From Parasulfitobacter algicola (GTDB lineage Bacteria; Pseudomonadota; Alphaproteobacteria; Rhodobacterales; Rhodobacteraceae): a stretch of DNA of 64,000 bases. Position 1 is the first letter of the stretch; each line of letters starts with the position of its first letter. The notes under the pieces were generated by a model that saw only the letters and a program-made list of their open reading frames with translations, did no database searches and was not told where the DNA came from. The translations under genes were made by a program, and so were the position numbers. Below are positions 9,746 to 18,943 of the stretch, one piece after another. The stretch covers positions 372,001 to 436,000 of the forward strand of contig NZ_JABUFE010000003.1 in assembly GCF_013315265.1 (NCBI RefSeq), given 5' to 3'.

Positions 9746-11035
9746 CTAAATCCCCAACCGATCCCGCAATCCAAATGCCATCATTCCAAGGTTTGCAATC
9801 GCAGGCCCGAAGATCGAACCGCCGGGCAGCGCTGGGGTGGGTAGGCTTGCCATTAGATCAAACCGGTCTCGCGTGCCACCCGCCGCTTCGACCACCAGTT
9901 TGCCGCATAATACCGATAACGCCACCCCGTGCCCCGAATAGCCCGAGGCCGAAAAGACCCCGGGTATAACTTCGGCAAGATGGGGCAGCCGTGTGGCTGT
10001 GACCGCCAATGTGCCGCCCCAAGCATGGCTGAACGTCACATCGGCCAGCCTGGGATAGACTTGCGCCAAGTTCCGGCGCACCTTGGCGCGAATATTTTTG
10101 GGAAACCGTTTGCCATAGCTTTCCCCTCCGCCATACACCAATCGCCCGTCATCGGTCTGCCACCAATAATTTACGACAGATTTCCCATCGGCGACAGCAA
10201 TTGGTCGGATCATGGGTGTACGATCGCCAAGCGGTTCGGTCACGGCAATATAGTTGTTCAGCGGCATAACGCGTGCGGCGACTTTGCGGTTCAGCCCGGG
10301 CATATAGCCATTGCAGGCCAGCAAGATATGTCGCGCCTTGACCTGACCGCTGGCCGTTTTGACCATTCCGGCGGTAACGCTTTGAACTTCGGACCGTTCA
10401 TATAAAACCGCCCCAGCCTCAGCGGCAGCGCGCGCCAATCCCAAAGCTAAGCGCAATGGATGGCAATAGCCCGCGCCTTCGTCCAGAACACCACCCTTGA
10501 AAACATCTGATCCGATCATCGTCGCGATCTGGTCGCTGTCCATCTTGGTCATTTGCCCATAGTCATAGTTAAACGACAGATGATCTGCCATCGAGTGCGA
10601 CACGGCGACATCGCCCGCATGATATTCAGCATATAAAATGCCAGGCCGATATTGTGCCGCCGGGGCGTGATCCGCGATCAATCGGCGGATCAGGGCTTTG
10701 CCTTCTTCACTTAGCCGCCACAGATCATGTGCCGCATCTCGGCCCATACGGTCCACCAGCCAATCGACGTCTTTATTGAAACCCGATCCGATCTGCCCAC
10801 CGTTGCGCCCTGACGCACCAAAGCCCACCCGTTGCGCCTCCAATAGAACAACCTTCAGCCCCGCTTGCGCGGCATGCAAGGCCGCCGACAGTCCGGTGTA
10901 ACCACCGCCGACAATGCACAGGTCAGCCTCGGCCGTGCCGTTCAGCGTATCAAAGGGGGCCAAGGCATCGGTCGTGGCCGCATACCAGCTGTCGGGGTAT
11001 TGTCCGGCTTTATCATTGATGTGCAGCAAACTCAT
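9746..11035 (-). CDS. puuB: FAD-dependent amine oxidoreductase, gamma-glutamylputrescine oxidase-like
   Basis: DAO-family flavoprotein. The dinucleotide-binding GGGYTG is at residues 43-48, followed by an E-rich beta-strand end and GASGRNGGQ, the usual FAD contact of PuuB/OrdL proteins. The start at 11035 is set by the ATGA overlap with the stop of the upstream glutamine synthetase gene, which removes ten residues from the longest open frame. In the Puu pathway the enzyme oxidises gamma-glutamylputrescine to the aldehyde with release of ammonia and peroxide. Coupling to two glutamine synthetase homologues and an amidotransferase supports that role, but related enzymes act on other N-substituted amino acids. 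Confidence 0.8.
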   Translation of the reverse strand: MSLLHINDKAGQYPDSWYAATTDALAPFDTLNGTAEADLCIVGGGYTGLSAALHAAQAGLKVVLLEAQRVGFGASGRNGGQIGSGFNKDVDWLVDRMGRDAAHDLWRLSEEGKALIRRLIADHAPAAQYRPGILYAEYHAGDVAVSHSMADHLSFNYDYGQMTKMDSDQIATMIGSDVFKGGVLDEGAGYCHPLRLALGLARAAAEAGAVLYERSEVQSVTAGMVKTASGQVKARHILLACNGYMPGLNRKVAARVMPLNNYIAVTEPLGDRTPMIRPIAVADGKSVVNYWWQTDDGRLVYGGGESYGKRFPKNIRAKVRRNLAQVYPRLADVTFSHAWGGTLAVTATRLPHLAEVIPGVFSASGYSGHGVALSVLCGKLVVEAAGGTRDRFDLMASLPTPALPGGSIFGPAIANLGMMAFGLRDRLGI

Positions 11036-12387
11036 ACGTTTAACAGCAGATGCTCGCGTTCCCACGGGCTGATGACCTGCAAAAACTCATCATATTCCGC
11101 CCGTTTCACAATCGAATAAACCCGTGCAAAGTCGGAACCCAGAATATTATGCAGGCGGGGGTTTGCGTCAAACAGATCAAGGGCTGCGTAAAGACCGCGC
11201 GGGATATCCTCTTCCCCGTCATAGGCTTCGCCGCGCAGCGATTTTCCTGGGCGCGTTTCATCCATCAAGCCCATATATCCGCACGCAAGCGATGCCGCGA
11301 TGCCCAGATAGGGGTTGCAATCCATACCCGCCAATCGGTTTTCGACCCGCCTGCTTTCTGGCTCTGATATCGGAATGCGGATGCCTGTTGTCCGATTGTC
11401 GCGCCCCCATTCAAGGTTAATGGGCGCTGCATGGTCTTTCACATAGCGCCGATAGCTGTTCACATATGGCGCCAAAAGGGCGATTACACTGGGCAAATGG
11501 GTCTGCAATCCGCCGATAAAATGGAAAAACGCATCGGTTTCGCCCCCCTGCGGGCCTGAAAAGATATTCTGACCATCGGTATCTGTGATCGAATGATGCA
11601 TATGCATTGCGCTGCCCGGTTCGCCAGCAATCGGTTTGGCCATGAATGTTGCATAGCAGTCATGACGCAACGCTGCTTCACGGATCAGTCGTTTAAAGTA
11701 AAATACTTCGTCGGCCAGTTTGACGGGGTGTCCATGCCGCAGGTTAATTTCAACCTGACCTGCGCCGCCTTCTTGGGTAATCCCGTCAATCTCAAAACCC
11801 TGGGCTTCGGCAAAGTCATAGATATCGTCGATTACGGGGCCATATTCATCCACGGCACTCATCGAATAGGCTTGTCGCGCCGCCGCAGGACGCCCGGACC
11901 GACCCATCATCGGATGCACCGGATTGGCCGGGTCCAGATTGCGGGCGACCAGAAAGAATTCCATCTCAGGCGCCACGACGGGCGTCCAGCCCTGTTCTTC
12001 ATACAGTTGTACAACGTGTTTCAACACATTGCGCGGGGCCATTGAAATGGGCACGCCTTTTTGGTCAAAGGCGTCGTGGATCACCTGTAATGTCCAATCC
12101 GCCGTCCAGGGGGCCGCACGCGCGGTACTGAAATCAGGGCGCAAGATCATATCCGGCTCAGTAAATCCGGTGGTTCCCGCAGCTTCGCCCCAACCGCCTG
12201 TAATTGTTTGAAAAAAGATCGAATTGGGCAGAAAAAACGATGTTTGGCGTGCAAATTTTGACGCAGGCATTGCTTTGCCGCGCGCGATGCCGGGCAGGTC
12301 TGATATGATGCATTCTACTTCGTCCAGCCTGCGCCCTTCCAGATAGTTGCGCGTTGCCTCGGGCACGTGATCCATCCAATCTTCCAT
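11032..12387 (-). CDS. puuA: Glutamine synthetase family, gamma-glutamylpolyamine synthetase-like
   Basis: A 451-residue GS-III-like/GlnA-type enzyme. The start at 12387 is set by a TGATG overlap with the upstream amidotransferase; a longer open frame with 75 more residues has no family resemblance. The ATP/Glu motif APEMEFFL is at residues 139-146, and AMHMHHS marks the catalytic centre. In this setting the likely reaction is ATP-driven joining of glutamate to putrescine or another amine rather than to ammonia. It lies between the amidotransferase and the oxidase in one overlapping run of genes. Confidence 0.82.
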   Translation of the reverse strand: MEDWMDHVPEATRNYLEGRRLDEVECIISDLPGIARGKAMPASKFARQTSFFLPNSIFFQTITGGWGEAAGTTGFTEPDMILRPDFSTARAAPWTADWTLQVIHDAFDQKGVPISMAPRNVLKHVVQLYEEQGWTPVVAPEMEFFLVARNLDPANPVHPMMGRSGRPAAARQAYSMSAVDEYGPVIDDIYDFAEAQGFEIDGITQEGGAGQVEINLRHGHPVKLADEVFYFKRLIREAALRHDCYATFMAKPIAGEPGSAMHMHHSITDTDGQNIFSGPQGGETDAFFHFIGGLQTHLPSVIALLAPYVNSYRRYVKDHAAPINLEWGRDNRTTGIRIPISEPESRRVENRLAGMDCNPYLGIAASLACGYMGLMDETRPGKSLRGEAYDGEEDIPRGLYAALDLFDANPRLHNILGSDFARVYSIVKRAEYDEFLQVISPWEREHLLLNV

Positions 12388-13076
12388 CAAAACGCCCTTT
12401 CCCGTTTTAAAAACAGCGCCAGATCCGTGGCCATCTGATCTGAATTCAGCGGCACATCGGTCAGTGCCATCGCTTGATCCATCAGTGCATCGGGAAATGT
12501 GCCCGTGCCGCGTCGCGCGGTGATATAGTCCTTCATGACCGAGTTTGTCAGTTCCGGATGCGGCTGTACCGTCAGGATACGGTTGTCGTAAACCAGTGCT
12601 GCATTGGCACAATGTGGGCTGGATGCAATGACCTTGGCCCCTTGTGGCACCTGGATCACCTGATCCTGATGCAGCGCGTTCACCGCCATATCGCCGCGCC
12701 CGTCAAAATGGTAAACATGTCGGCCCACGGCCCATCCGCCGCTGAATTTTTCGACCCGCCCGCCAAGTGCTTGCGCGATGATCTGATGACCAAAACAAAT
12801 GCCCACCATCGGCCGCCCATCAGCATAAGTATCGCGGATAAACCCTTCCAACAGGGGGATAAACGCATGATTTTCGTAGGCGCCGTGCTTTGATCCGGTC
12901 AAAAGCCAGCCGTCCGCCTGATCGATCGTATCCGGGAAGATCATGTCAACCACATTCCACGTCTGAAATGTAAAGCCGTGACCATCCAGCATCCGTTCAA
13001 ACAGCACCGAAAAAGCCCCATAACGCGCCGCAATTTCATCCGGCGTATGGCCGCATTGCAAAATACCAATCTTCAT
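12387..13076 (-). CDS. Class I glutamine amidotransferase-like protein
   Basis: Single-domain GATase1 of 229 residues. The nucleophile elbow GICFGHQ places the catalytic Cys at residue 94, and QPHPE puts the catalytic His at 173 and Glu at 175, so the triad is intact. Homologues near glutamine synthetase and puu genes are thought to act as gamma-glutamyl hydrolases or amidases on the pathway product, comparable in role (but not fold class) to PuuD in some species. The gene is coupled to the following glutamine synthetase by a TGATG overlap. Exact substrate is inferred. Confidence 0.8.
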   Translation of the reverse strand: MKIGILQCGHTPDEIAARYGAFSVLFERMLDGHGFTFQTWNVVDMIFPDTIDQADGWLLTGSKHGAYENHAFIPLLEGFIRDTYADGRPMVGICFGHQIIAQALGGRVEKFSGGWAVGRHVYHFDGRGDMAVNALHQDQVIQVPQGAKVIASSPHCANAALVYDNRILTVQPHPELTNSVMKDYITARRGTGTFPDALMDQAMALTDVPLNSDQMATDLALFLKRERAF

Positions 13077-13136
13077 CGTGAACCCCAGCCCATTTTAAAC
13101 GACGCTATCCAAGGTTTGCATCAAGTGAAAGGGGGA

Positions 13137-14429
13137 TTAAAGCACTTCAAGCAGATGGGGCATCCAGTTATCGTGGGGTATATCGGCAAAGCTGCGCAGT
13201 TCCTGCTGTTTGGTGCGGCGCAGGTTATCCAGCAAATCAGTGTGAAAGATGCCGAACAAAATCGGATCAGCTAATGCGGCAATCGCCTGATCCCAACTGT
13301 CTGCCAACTGCGGTAATTTCAGATCATAGGCGTCACCGATCACAGGGGCGGGTGGCATCGTACCGGCTTCGATCCCCTGTAAAGCTGCCCCCAGGACGGC
13401 GGCCAGAACCAGATAGGGGTTCGTATCCCCGCCCGCAACGCGATGTTCGATCCGGCGTGCGGCGGGTGGGCCGGCAGGAACCCGTACCGCGACCGTCCGA
13501 TTATCAAAGCCCCAAGCCGCCCCCGTCGGCGCATGTGCACCCGGCACCAGTCGATCAAACGACGCGCCAAACGGTGCAAAAAACAGTGTCTGCGCAGGCA
13601 TCGCCGCCAGACATCCCGCAATCGCATGTCGCAAAACAGCCGTACCCTGATTGCCTCCGTCATCAAAAATATTGCGCCCATCTGTGTCCAGAACGGAAAA
13701 ATGCACATGCATCCCATTGCCGGGCGCATCCGTTATGGGTTTGGCCATAAAGGTCGCGGCCATGTCATGATTGCGTGCCACACCTTTAACCAACATCTTG
13801 AACAGCGCGGCATCATCGGCAGCGCGCATCGCGGGCTGGTGGGTCAGGTCAATCTCAAACTGGCCTGGACCTGCCTCGGATGTGGCGGCTTGGGCAGGAA
13901 TACCCATTGCTGCGAAGCTGGCATAAAGGTCGTTGAAAAACGGCTCAAACTGATCCAGTTCGTTCAGGCTTAGGATATTGTCATGGACCAGCGCGTGCCC
14001 TGTGACCGGATTTTCGATAGGACCTTGCGCGTTGGATAACAAATGAAATTCGATTTCAGTCGCAGCCATGACCTGCCAGCCTTTGGCAGAAAACCGATCT
14101 AGCACACGGGCTAAAGCCTGACGTGGATCGCCTGCAAATGCCTGACCGCTTTCGTCAAACATCCAATGCGGTACCAGGTGCGCATCACCGTCCAGCCATG
14201 GCATCGGGACCGCCCCGCGATCAGTGGGCTGCAAAAGACCGTCAGCATCCCCACTTGCAAAAACCAAGGGGCTGCCTTCAATATCGCGCCCGAAAATATC
14301 AACATTCAGTACTGAAAAGGGCATCCGTGCAGACGCACCCACTTTGGCCCCCGGCACACGCTTGCCCCGCCATTGCCCGTTCAAATCAACAGCCGCAATG
14401 CGAAGGCTTTGGTGGTTATTCGCCGTCAC
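13137..14429 (-). CDS. Second glutamine synthetase family protein
   Basis: A 430-residue paralogue of the enzyme at 11.0-12.4 kb, with clear GS motifs (ATEIEFHLL around residue 123, GNGMHVHFSV further on). It starts with GTG at 14429. It is the first gene of the putrescine-type cluster, 60 bases ahead of the amidotransferase. It is clearly diverged from the other copy, so it may act on a different amine. Two GS homologues around one amidotransferase is a known arrangement for polyamine or ethanolamine gamma-glutamylation, but the individual roles cannot be assigned here. Confidence 0.8.
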   Translation of the reverse strand: MTANNHQSLRIAAVDLNGQWRGKRVPGAKVGASARMPFSVLNVDIFGRDIEGSPLVFASGDADGLLQPTDRGAVPMPWLDGDAHLVPHWMFDESGQAFAGDPRQALARVLDRFSAKGWQVMAATEIEFHLLSNAQGPIENPVTGHALVHDNILSLNELDQFEPFFNDLYASFAAMGIPAQAATSEAGPGQFEIDLTHQPAMRAADDAALFKMLVKGVARNHDMAATFMAKPITDAPGNGMHVHFSVLDTDGRNIFDDGGNQGTAVLRHAIAGCLAAMPAQTLFFAPFGASFDRLVPGAHAPTGAAWGFDNRTVAVRVPAGPPAARRIEHRVAGGDTNPYLVLAAVLGAALQGIEAGTMPPAPVIGDAYDLKLPQLADSWDQAIAALADPILFGIFHTDLLDNLRRTKQQELRSFADIPHDNWMPHLLEVL

Positions 14430-14689
14430 GATAAATATACATTCCTATATTATTGAACCTTACAGACTTGCCCGGTATCCTGATATCAGGATGAATACTT
14501 TTATTTTCCGGCTTTGCATCGTGATGTTTTAAAAATTTAAATAAAACAAGGCCTCTATATCACGCATGCCTCAAATTAAGATGCTTTGCCTGTGTGTATA
14601 CTTCCCGACAGCGCAATGTATCGAAAAGCTGTAAGTTCGTGGTTTTAGTATTTTGGTTCCAGATCAATTTTTGAAAAAGGATGAACAAT

Positions 14690-15538
14690 ATGGTTCAAAG
14701 TATGGCTCGCAAGATTATTGATGATCAAACGGATCCCAATGCCAAAATTGTATTGGAATGGTTGGACGCGCGGCATGATCTTTTGAAAGGTATGACGTTG
14801 TCATCAATAGTAGTTTTGCTCTTGAACAGCGGCCCGAATGATCGTGTTATTAAGGCCGCAGCCGAGCTTGCGCGCGTTGGAAAGTTAAGACCGCTTATCG
14901 AAACATGGTACAACAAGATCGACAAGCCGATCCATACAGTTACCAAACGCATTTCACTTTCTAAACCAAGCTTAGCCCTATCGGCCGAGGTTACCAACCT
15001 CGCATATAAGACCCAGCTAGAAACCAGTTCTGAAATCATTTCCATTTTCAGGAATAAAAATATCAAGCCAAGTGTGAAAACTGGAATATCCTACAGCAAT
15101 TCTTATGACAAAAGTAAAAAGTATAACGCGTACGGCAGCTTTGGAACCCAAATTACCACTCAATCACTTCAGTTCAACTTTGCCCTAAAAGGCAATCATG
15201 AATGGTCTGAAGGTAATACAAAGTTAACAGGAAATGTTGCTGCGGATGCGCGTTACATCATGGCGGATATCGGTGCATTTACGTCGATCAGATTCGACAG
15301 CTCCTCAGGGTTTGCGGTTTTCCCGATGGGTCTGAAATTCAAAAATGGCGAATATCGCGCCGGTGTCGGATATGACAGCGCCAGTGATTACGGGTACATG
15401 TCAATCGGTGTGCAAGATGTGAAATTCGTGCAAAATAAATTCTCTTTTTCATTAATTGCAAATGCGCCGTTAGGGGGCCGTCTTGAGGATCACAAGTATT
15501 TCACGTTTGGGCTGAAGTACATCTTGGGCGAAAAATAA
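14690..15538 (+). CDS. Unrecognised protein, alpha N-terminus and beta-rich C-terminus
   Basis: I do not recognise this protein. The better start is the ATG at 14690, eight bases after an AAAAAGGA ribosome site; the ATG at 14681 sits on top of that site. There is no signal peptide. Residues 1-100 look helical. From about residue 110 to the end there are repeating short beta-strands rich in Gly, Tyr, Ser and Asn with alternating polar and hydrophobic residues, as in a barrel or beta-sandwich. The gene is visibly more AT-rich than its neighbours and stands alone on the plus strand between two minus-strand operons, which suggests later insertion. Function unknown. Confidence 0.6.
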   Translation: MVQSMARKIIDDQTDPNAKIVLEWLDARHDLLKGMTLSSIVVLLLNSGPNDRVIKAAAELARVGKLRPLIETWYNKIDKPIHTVTKRISLSKPSLALSAEVTNLAYKTQLETSSEIISIFRNKNIKPSVKTGISYSNSYDKSKKYNAYGSFGTQITTQSLQFNFALKGNHEWSEGNTKLTGNVAADARYIMADIGAFTSIRFDSSSGFAVFPMGLKFKNGEYRAGVGYDSASDYGYMSIGVQDVKFVQNKFSFSLIANAPLGGRLEDHKYFTFGLKYILGEK

Positions 15539-15544
15539 CTCCGA

Positions 15545-16351
15545 TTACCGAATTATCTGTGGTCTGATCCGCATTTTGGCGCGCTTGTCTTGCGGCAAAT
15601 GGCGGTTCAGGCGGTCATTGACCAACCCGAACACACCAATGATCGCCAGTGTGGTCAGAATGAAATAGACCGCCAGAATGGGATAGGGAACAAACGGATT
15701 AAACGTTTTATCCGCAAAATAGCTGGCATAATACAGCGCATCACCGCGTTGTTGCAGTGCCGGAAAGCCCGAGAAAAATACAAGCGTTGTGGCGTGAAAC
15801 AAAAAGATTGCCTCATTGGTATAGCCCGGCCATGCCAGCCGTAACGTGGTGGGCAAGACAACGCGCCGAAACCGTTTCCAGCCCGACAGACCATATGCAT
15901 CCGCGGCTTCTGTTTCGCCCCGCGGAACGGCCATTAGCGCGCCATAGAAAATCTCGGCTGAATAAGCGGCGGTGTTCAAAAACAACACGATCAATGCGCC
16001 CGCCCAGGCATTTGTCAGCCAATCGGGTCCAAACCCCACCTGTTTGAATTTCAAAAACAGGTAATAGGCAAAGAAAAACTGGATAAACAGCGGCGATCCC
16101 CGAAAAATCAGTACGAACGTGTTAGCGGGTGACCGCAGCCACCAGTGGCGCGATGCTTTGCCAAGCGCCAGCAGCAGGGCCAGGAAAAATCCACACACCA
16201 GCGCCATCAATCCGAAATAGATATTCCAGATCATGCCTGACCCGATCAGCGTGATCTGTTCGCACAGCGTAAAATCGCTGCGAGGTAATCTGTCTGCGCC
16301 GTATCCAAGCGATCGAAATGCATAATCCTGAATGGTATCCCAACAGCTCAT
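15545..16351 (-). CDS. Polar amino acid ABC transporter permease (HisM/ArtM type)
   Basis: Inner-membrane permease of 268 residues with about five membrane spans and the EAA-type loop (EAADAYGLSGWKRF) that docks onto the ATPase. Its start overlaps the stop of the upstream permease by four bases (ATGA). It is the last gene of a four-gene importer operon read as ATPase, binding protein, permease, permease. Together the two permeases would form a heterodimer for a basic amino acid, opine or polyamine-related substrate. Confidence 0.88.
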   Translation of the reverse strand: MSCWDTIQDYAFRSLGYGADRLPRSDFTLCEQITLIGSGMIWNIYFGLMALVCGFFLALLLALGKASRHWWLRSPANTFVLIFRGSPLFIQFFFAYYLFLKFKQVGFGPDWLTNAWAGALIVLFLNTAAYSAEIFYGALMAVPRGETEAADAYGLSGWKRFRRVVLPTTLRLAWPGYTNEAIFLFHATTLVFFSGFPALQQRGDALYYASYFADKTFNPFVPYPILAVYFILTTLAIIGVFGLVNDRLNRHLPQDKRAKMRIRPQIIR

Positions 16352-17229
16352 GCGGCGTTCCTTAATGCGTCACCGCCAGTCGTGGCCTGTCCGTGGCTTA
16401 GCTTGCGTGTTAGTCGGGCCAGTACAATTTCAGACAGTTTGGTGAAGGCTAGGTAAAAGACCAAAAGCCCCGCGAAATACCACAGCCGCCAGTCGCCATG
16501 GGGATAATCGGTAAACCGCGATGTTTTGGTGCCGCCCAATTCGCGCGCCCAGTAAACGATATCTTCGATCCCAAGCAGAAACAAAAGCGGTGTCGATTTG
16601 ATCAACACCATCCACAGATTGCTTAATCCCGGTAACGCATAAACCCACATCTGCGGCATTAGAATGCGCCAGAAACTTTGGCGCGCGCTCATCCCATAGG
16701 CGGTTGCGGTTTCCAGTTGCGCCACCGGAACGGCCCGCATGGCACCAAACAGAACATTGGCCGAAAACGCGCCGAACACGATCGCAAATGTTAAAACGGC
16801 CGTGGCAAACCCGTATCCTTCATGCACCCATTGCGGCGCACTGCTTAGCGGCAGTTTGGCCGCCGCACAGACGACAAAATCATTGCCCTGCCGAATGGGC
16901 TGACCCCAGTTCGGGCATAAAATCTGATGACGGATCCATTCAAAAGCCTGATCCAACGCAATGACGCAAAACAGAAAAATCGCGATATCGGGTACACCGC
17001 GGACGACGGCGATATAGGCTTTGCCAATCCAGCGCAGGGGGACAAATGCTGATCGCGCCGCTGTGGCGCCAAGAAGTCCGAAGCCCAGCGCAATCGGGGC
17101 CGTCACAGCCAGCAACAAAAGCACTGTCCCGAAGCTTGCATAGAAGGCCATGTGTTTGCCTGTGGTCAGGTAACACGCCATCCACTGCAAGTTCGCTAAG
17201 GTTGAAGGGTCAGTACAAAATGAAAACAT
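16348..17229 (-). CDS. Polar amino acid ABC transporter permease (HisQ type)
   Basis: Partner permease of 293 residues with several membrane spans and an EAA-like loop (ETATAYGMSARQSF) in the C-terminal half. It has a longer periplasmic insertion after the second span (containing two cysteines) than the shorter partner. It overlaps the downstream permease by four bases and is separated from the binding protein gene by a 45-base gap that contains a strong hairpin. Confidence 0.87.
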   Translation of the reverse strand: MFSFCTDPSTLANLQWMACYLTTGKHMAFYASFGTVLLLLAVTAPIALGFGLLGATAARSAFVPLRWIGKAYIAVVRGVPDIAIFLFCVIALDQAFEWIRHQILCPNWGQPIRQGNDFVVCAAAKLPLSSAPQWVHEGYGFATAVLTFAIVFGAFSANVLFGAMRAVPVAQLETATAYGMSARQSFWRILMPQMWVYALPGLSNLWMVLIKSTPLLFLLGIEDIVYWARELGGTKTSRFTDYPHGDWRLWYFAGLLVFYLAFTKLSEIVLARLTRKLSHGQATTGGDALRNAA

Positions 17230-17241
17230 GATAGCTATGGT

Positions 17242-17263
17242 GGGGCCTTTGGTTCAAGGCCCC
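17242..17263 (-). promoter_or_regulatory. Intra-operon hairpin behind the binding protein gene
   Basis: GGGGCCTT and AAGGCCCC form a perfect 8-bp stem around a six-base loop, 12 bases after the stop of the binding protein gene. There is no T-run after it on the transcribed strand. Such hairpins in ABC operons typically protect the upstream message or partly stop transcription, so that the binding protein is made in excess over the permeases. Role inferred from position. Confidence 0.55.
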
Positions 17264-17274
17264 AACCGTTTTGA

Positions 17275-18009
17275 TCAGTATGTGGCCGCGTCTTCGCCAA
17301 ACCATTTGATGATCAGTTCGTTCAGCGTACCGTCTTCTTTCATCGACGTGATGGCCGCGTCAAGTTTTGCTTTCAGTTCTGTGTCAGATTGACGAACACC
17401 CACACCGATACCATCGCCCAGTGGAACGTCTTCACTGACGAAAACCAATTGCCCGCCGCTTTCTTCAACGATAGGGGACAGAAAATCCTTGTCCGCGAAA
17501 ACAGCATCGGCTTCGCCGTTACGCACGGCTGCGATGGTTTCTTCGGGTGTTGCAAATTCCATAACAGTCGCGCCGCTGGCTGCAACGTGAGACGCCTGAA
17601 CGGTGGTCGATTGTGCAGCAACCACACCGCTGTTGATATCAACGCCATCGTTCAGCGCGACATAGGCAGAGGCTGCAGGCGGATAATAGTTTTGTGTGAA
17701 GTCAATAACTTGTTTGCGTTCGTCTGTGATCGACATGCCGGCCATGATTGTATCATAGTTTGATGACACCAGGTTTGGAATGATCGAATCCCAGTCGTTC
17801 GTGACCCATTCGCAAGTCAGTTCGGCGCGCACGCACAACTCATCGCCCACTTCACGCTCAAAGCCATCCAGCTCGCCTGCGTCATTCAAGAAATTATAGG
17901 GGGGGTATGCGCCTTCGCTGCCCATACGGACCGTTGTGCCATGACCGGCCGCAAAAGCCATGCTTGCGGTCAGGGCAAGCGCGGCAGTGGTTAAAATAAG
18001 GTTCTTCAT
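17275..18009 (-). CDS. Periplasmic polar amino acid binding protein (HisJ/ArgT type)
   Basis: Solute-binding protein of 244 residues with a clear Sec signal peptide (about residues 1-20, ending AFAAG). The family 3 binding-protein pattern is present: GSEGAYPPYNF near the start, GFEREVGDEL, and NDWDSIIPNL, then a C-terminal lobe with AVFADKDF. Two cysteines (CVRAELTCEW) match the disulfide seen in lysine/arginine/ornithine-binding proteins, which hints at a basic ligand. It is followed by a hairpin and two permease genes, and preceded by the ATPase gene. Confidence 0.88.
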   Translation of the reverse strand: MKNLILTTAALALTASMAFAAGHGTTVRMGSEGAYPPYNFLNDAGELDGFEREVGDELCVRAELTCEWVTNDWDSIIPNLVSSNYDTIMAGMSITDERKQVIDFTQNYYPPAASAYVALNDGVDINSGVVAAQSTTVQASHVAASGATVMEFATPEETIAAVRNGEADAVFADKDFLSPIVEESGGQLVFVSEDVPLGDGIGVGVRQSDTELKAKLDAAITSMKEDGTLNELIIKWFGEDAATY

Positions 18010-18042
18010 TGTGTTGGCTCCAGTTGGATTACAGTTTTTTGG

Positions 18043-18816
18043 TTATGCAGCTTTGCCAGCAGACAAAAATTGCTGCAGGCGATTGGATTGCGGGGTATCA
18101 AAGACAGCCTCTGGTGTGCCTTCTTCTTCGATCAGCCCTTGGTGCAAAAAGACCACATGATCGCTGACATCATGGGCCAAATTCATATCATGCGTGACGA
18201 TCAGCATGGTGCGCCCTTCGGCGGCCAAAGCCTTGATCACACGAATGACTTCCTGTTCCAGTTCGGGGTCCAGCGCCGATGTGGGTTCATCAAACAACAG
18301 CGCCTTGGGTTCCATCGCAAGGGCGCGCGCAATCGCCGCGCGCTGTTGCTGGCCCCCGGACAGTTGCGCCGGATAGACGTCGCATTTATCCCCGATCCCG
18401 ACTTTATCCAGATAGCGGCGCGCCGCTGCTTCAGCTTCGGCTTTGTTTCGGCCCAGAACGGTGACAGGCGCTTCCATCACGTTTTGCAAGATCGTCATAT
18501 GGGCCCACAGATTGAACTGTTGAAACACCATCGACAGATTGGTACGAATACGGATCATTTGCGCGCGGTTGGCGGGATGACGCGACAGACCGCTGCCTTT
18601 CCAGTGCACCGCTTCACCTTCAAACAAAACTTCGCCCTGCTGGCTGTTTTCCAGCAGATTAACACAGCGCAAAAGCGTTGATTTTCCAGATCCCGATGAT
18701 CCGATCAAAGACACCACATCGCCACGTTTGGCTTTGATATCGACACCTTTCAATACTTCAAGTTCGCCATAGCACTTATGAAGGTCTTGAATTTCTATAA
18801 CCGGGTGTTCTGCCAC
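18043..18816 (-). CDS. Polar amino acid ABC transporter ATPase (HisP type)
   Basis: Cytoplasmic nucleotide-binding subunit of 257 residues. Walker A GSSGSGKST is at 39-47, the signature LSGGQQQR at 152-159, Walker B LLFDEP at 173-178, and the switch His in VTHD near 208. The insertion between strand and Q-loop is of HisP type. First gene of the importer operon; the 127 bases upstream of it, shared with no divergent gene, should hold the promoter. Confidence 0.92.
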   Translation of the reverse strand: MAEHPVIEIQDLHKCYGELEVLKGVDIKAKRGDVVSLIGSSGSGKSTLLRCVNLLENSQQGEVLFEGEAVHWKGSGLSRHPANRAQMIRIRTNLSMVFQQFNLWAHMTILQNVMEAPVTVLGRNKAEAEAAARRYLDKVGIGDKCDVYPAQLSGGQQQRAAIARALAMEPKALLFDEPTSALDPELEQEVIRVIKALAAEGRTMLIVTHDMNLAHDVSDHVVFLHQGLIEEEGTPEAVFDTPQSNRLQQFLSAGKAA

Positions 18817-18943
18817 TCGTTATCTCGCTATTGGATTGAATTCACAGTAGGGCGTAGTTTTCCGTTAATTGCAATGCTCACATAGCGCGTTACGCAACGA
18901 AAAGCGGAAAAACCCGTCAAATTTGCTTAAATTGAACACACTG

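Noticed and set aside
11032-12612. Extended N-terminus of the glutamine synthetase
   Set aside because: The extra 75 codons overlap the amidotransferase gene and lack any family resemblance; the TGATG junction fixes the start at 12387.
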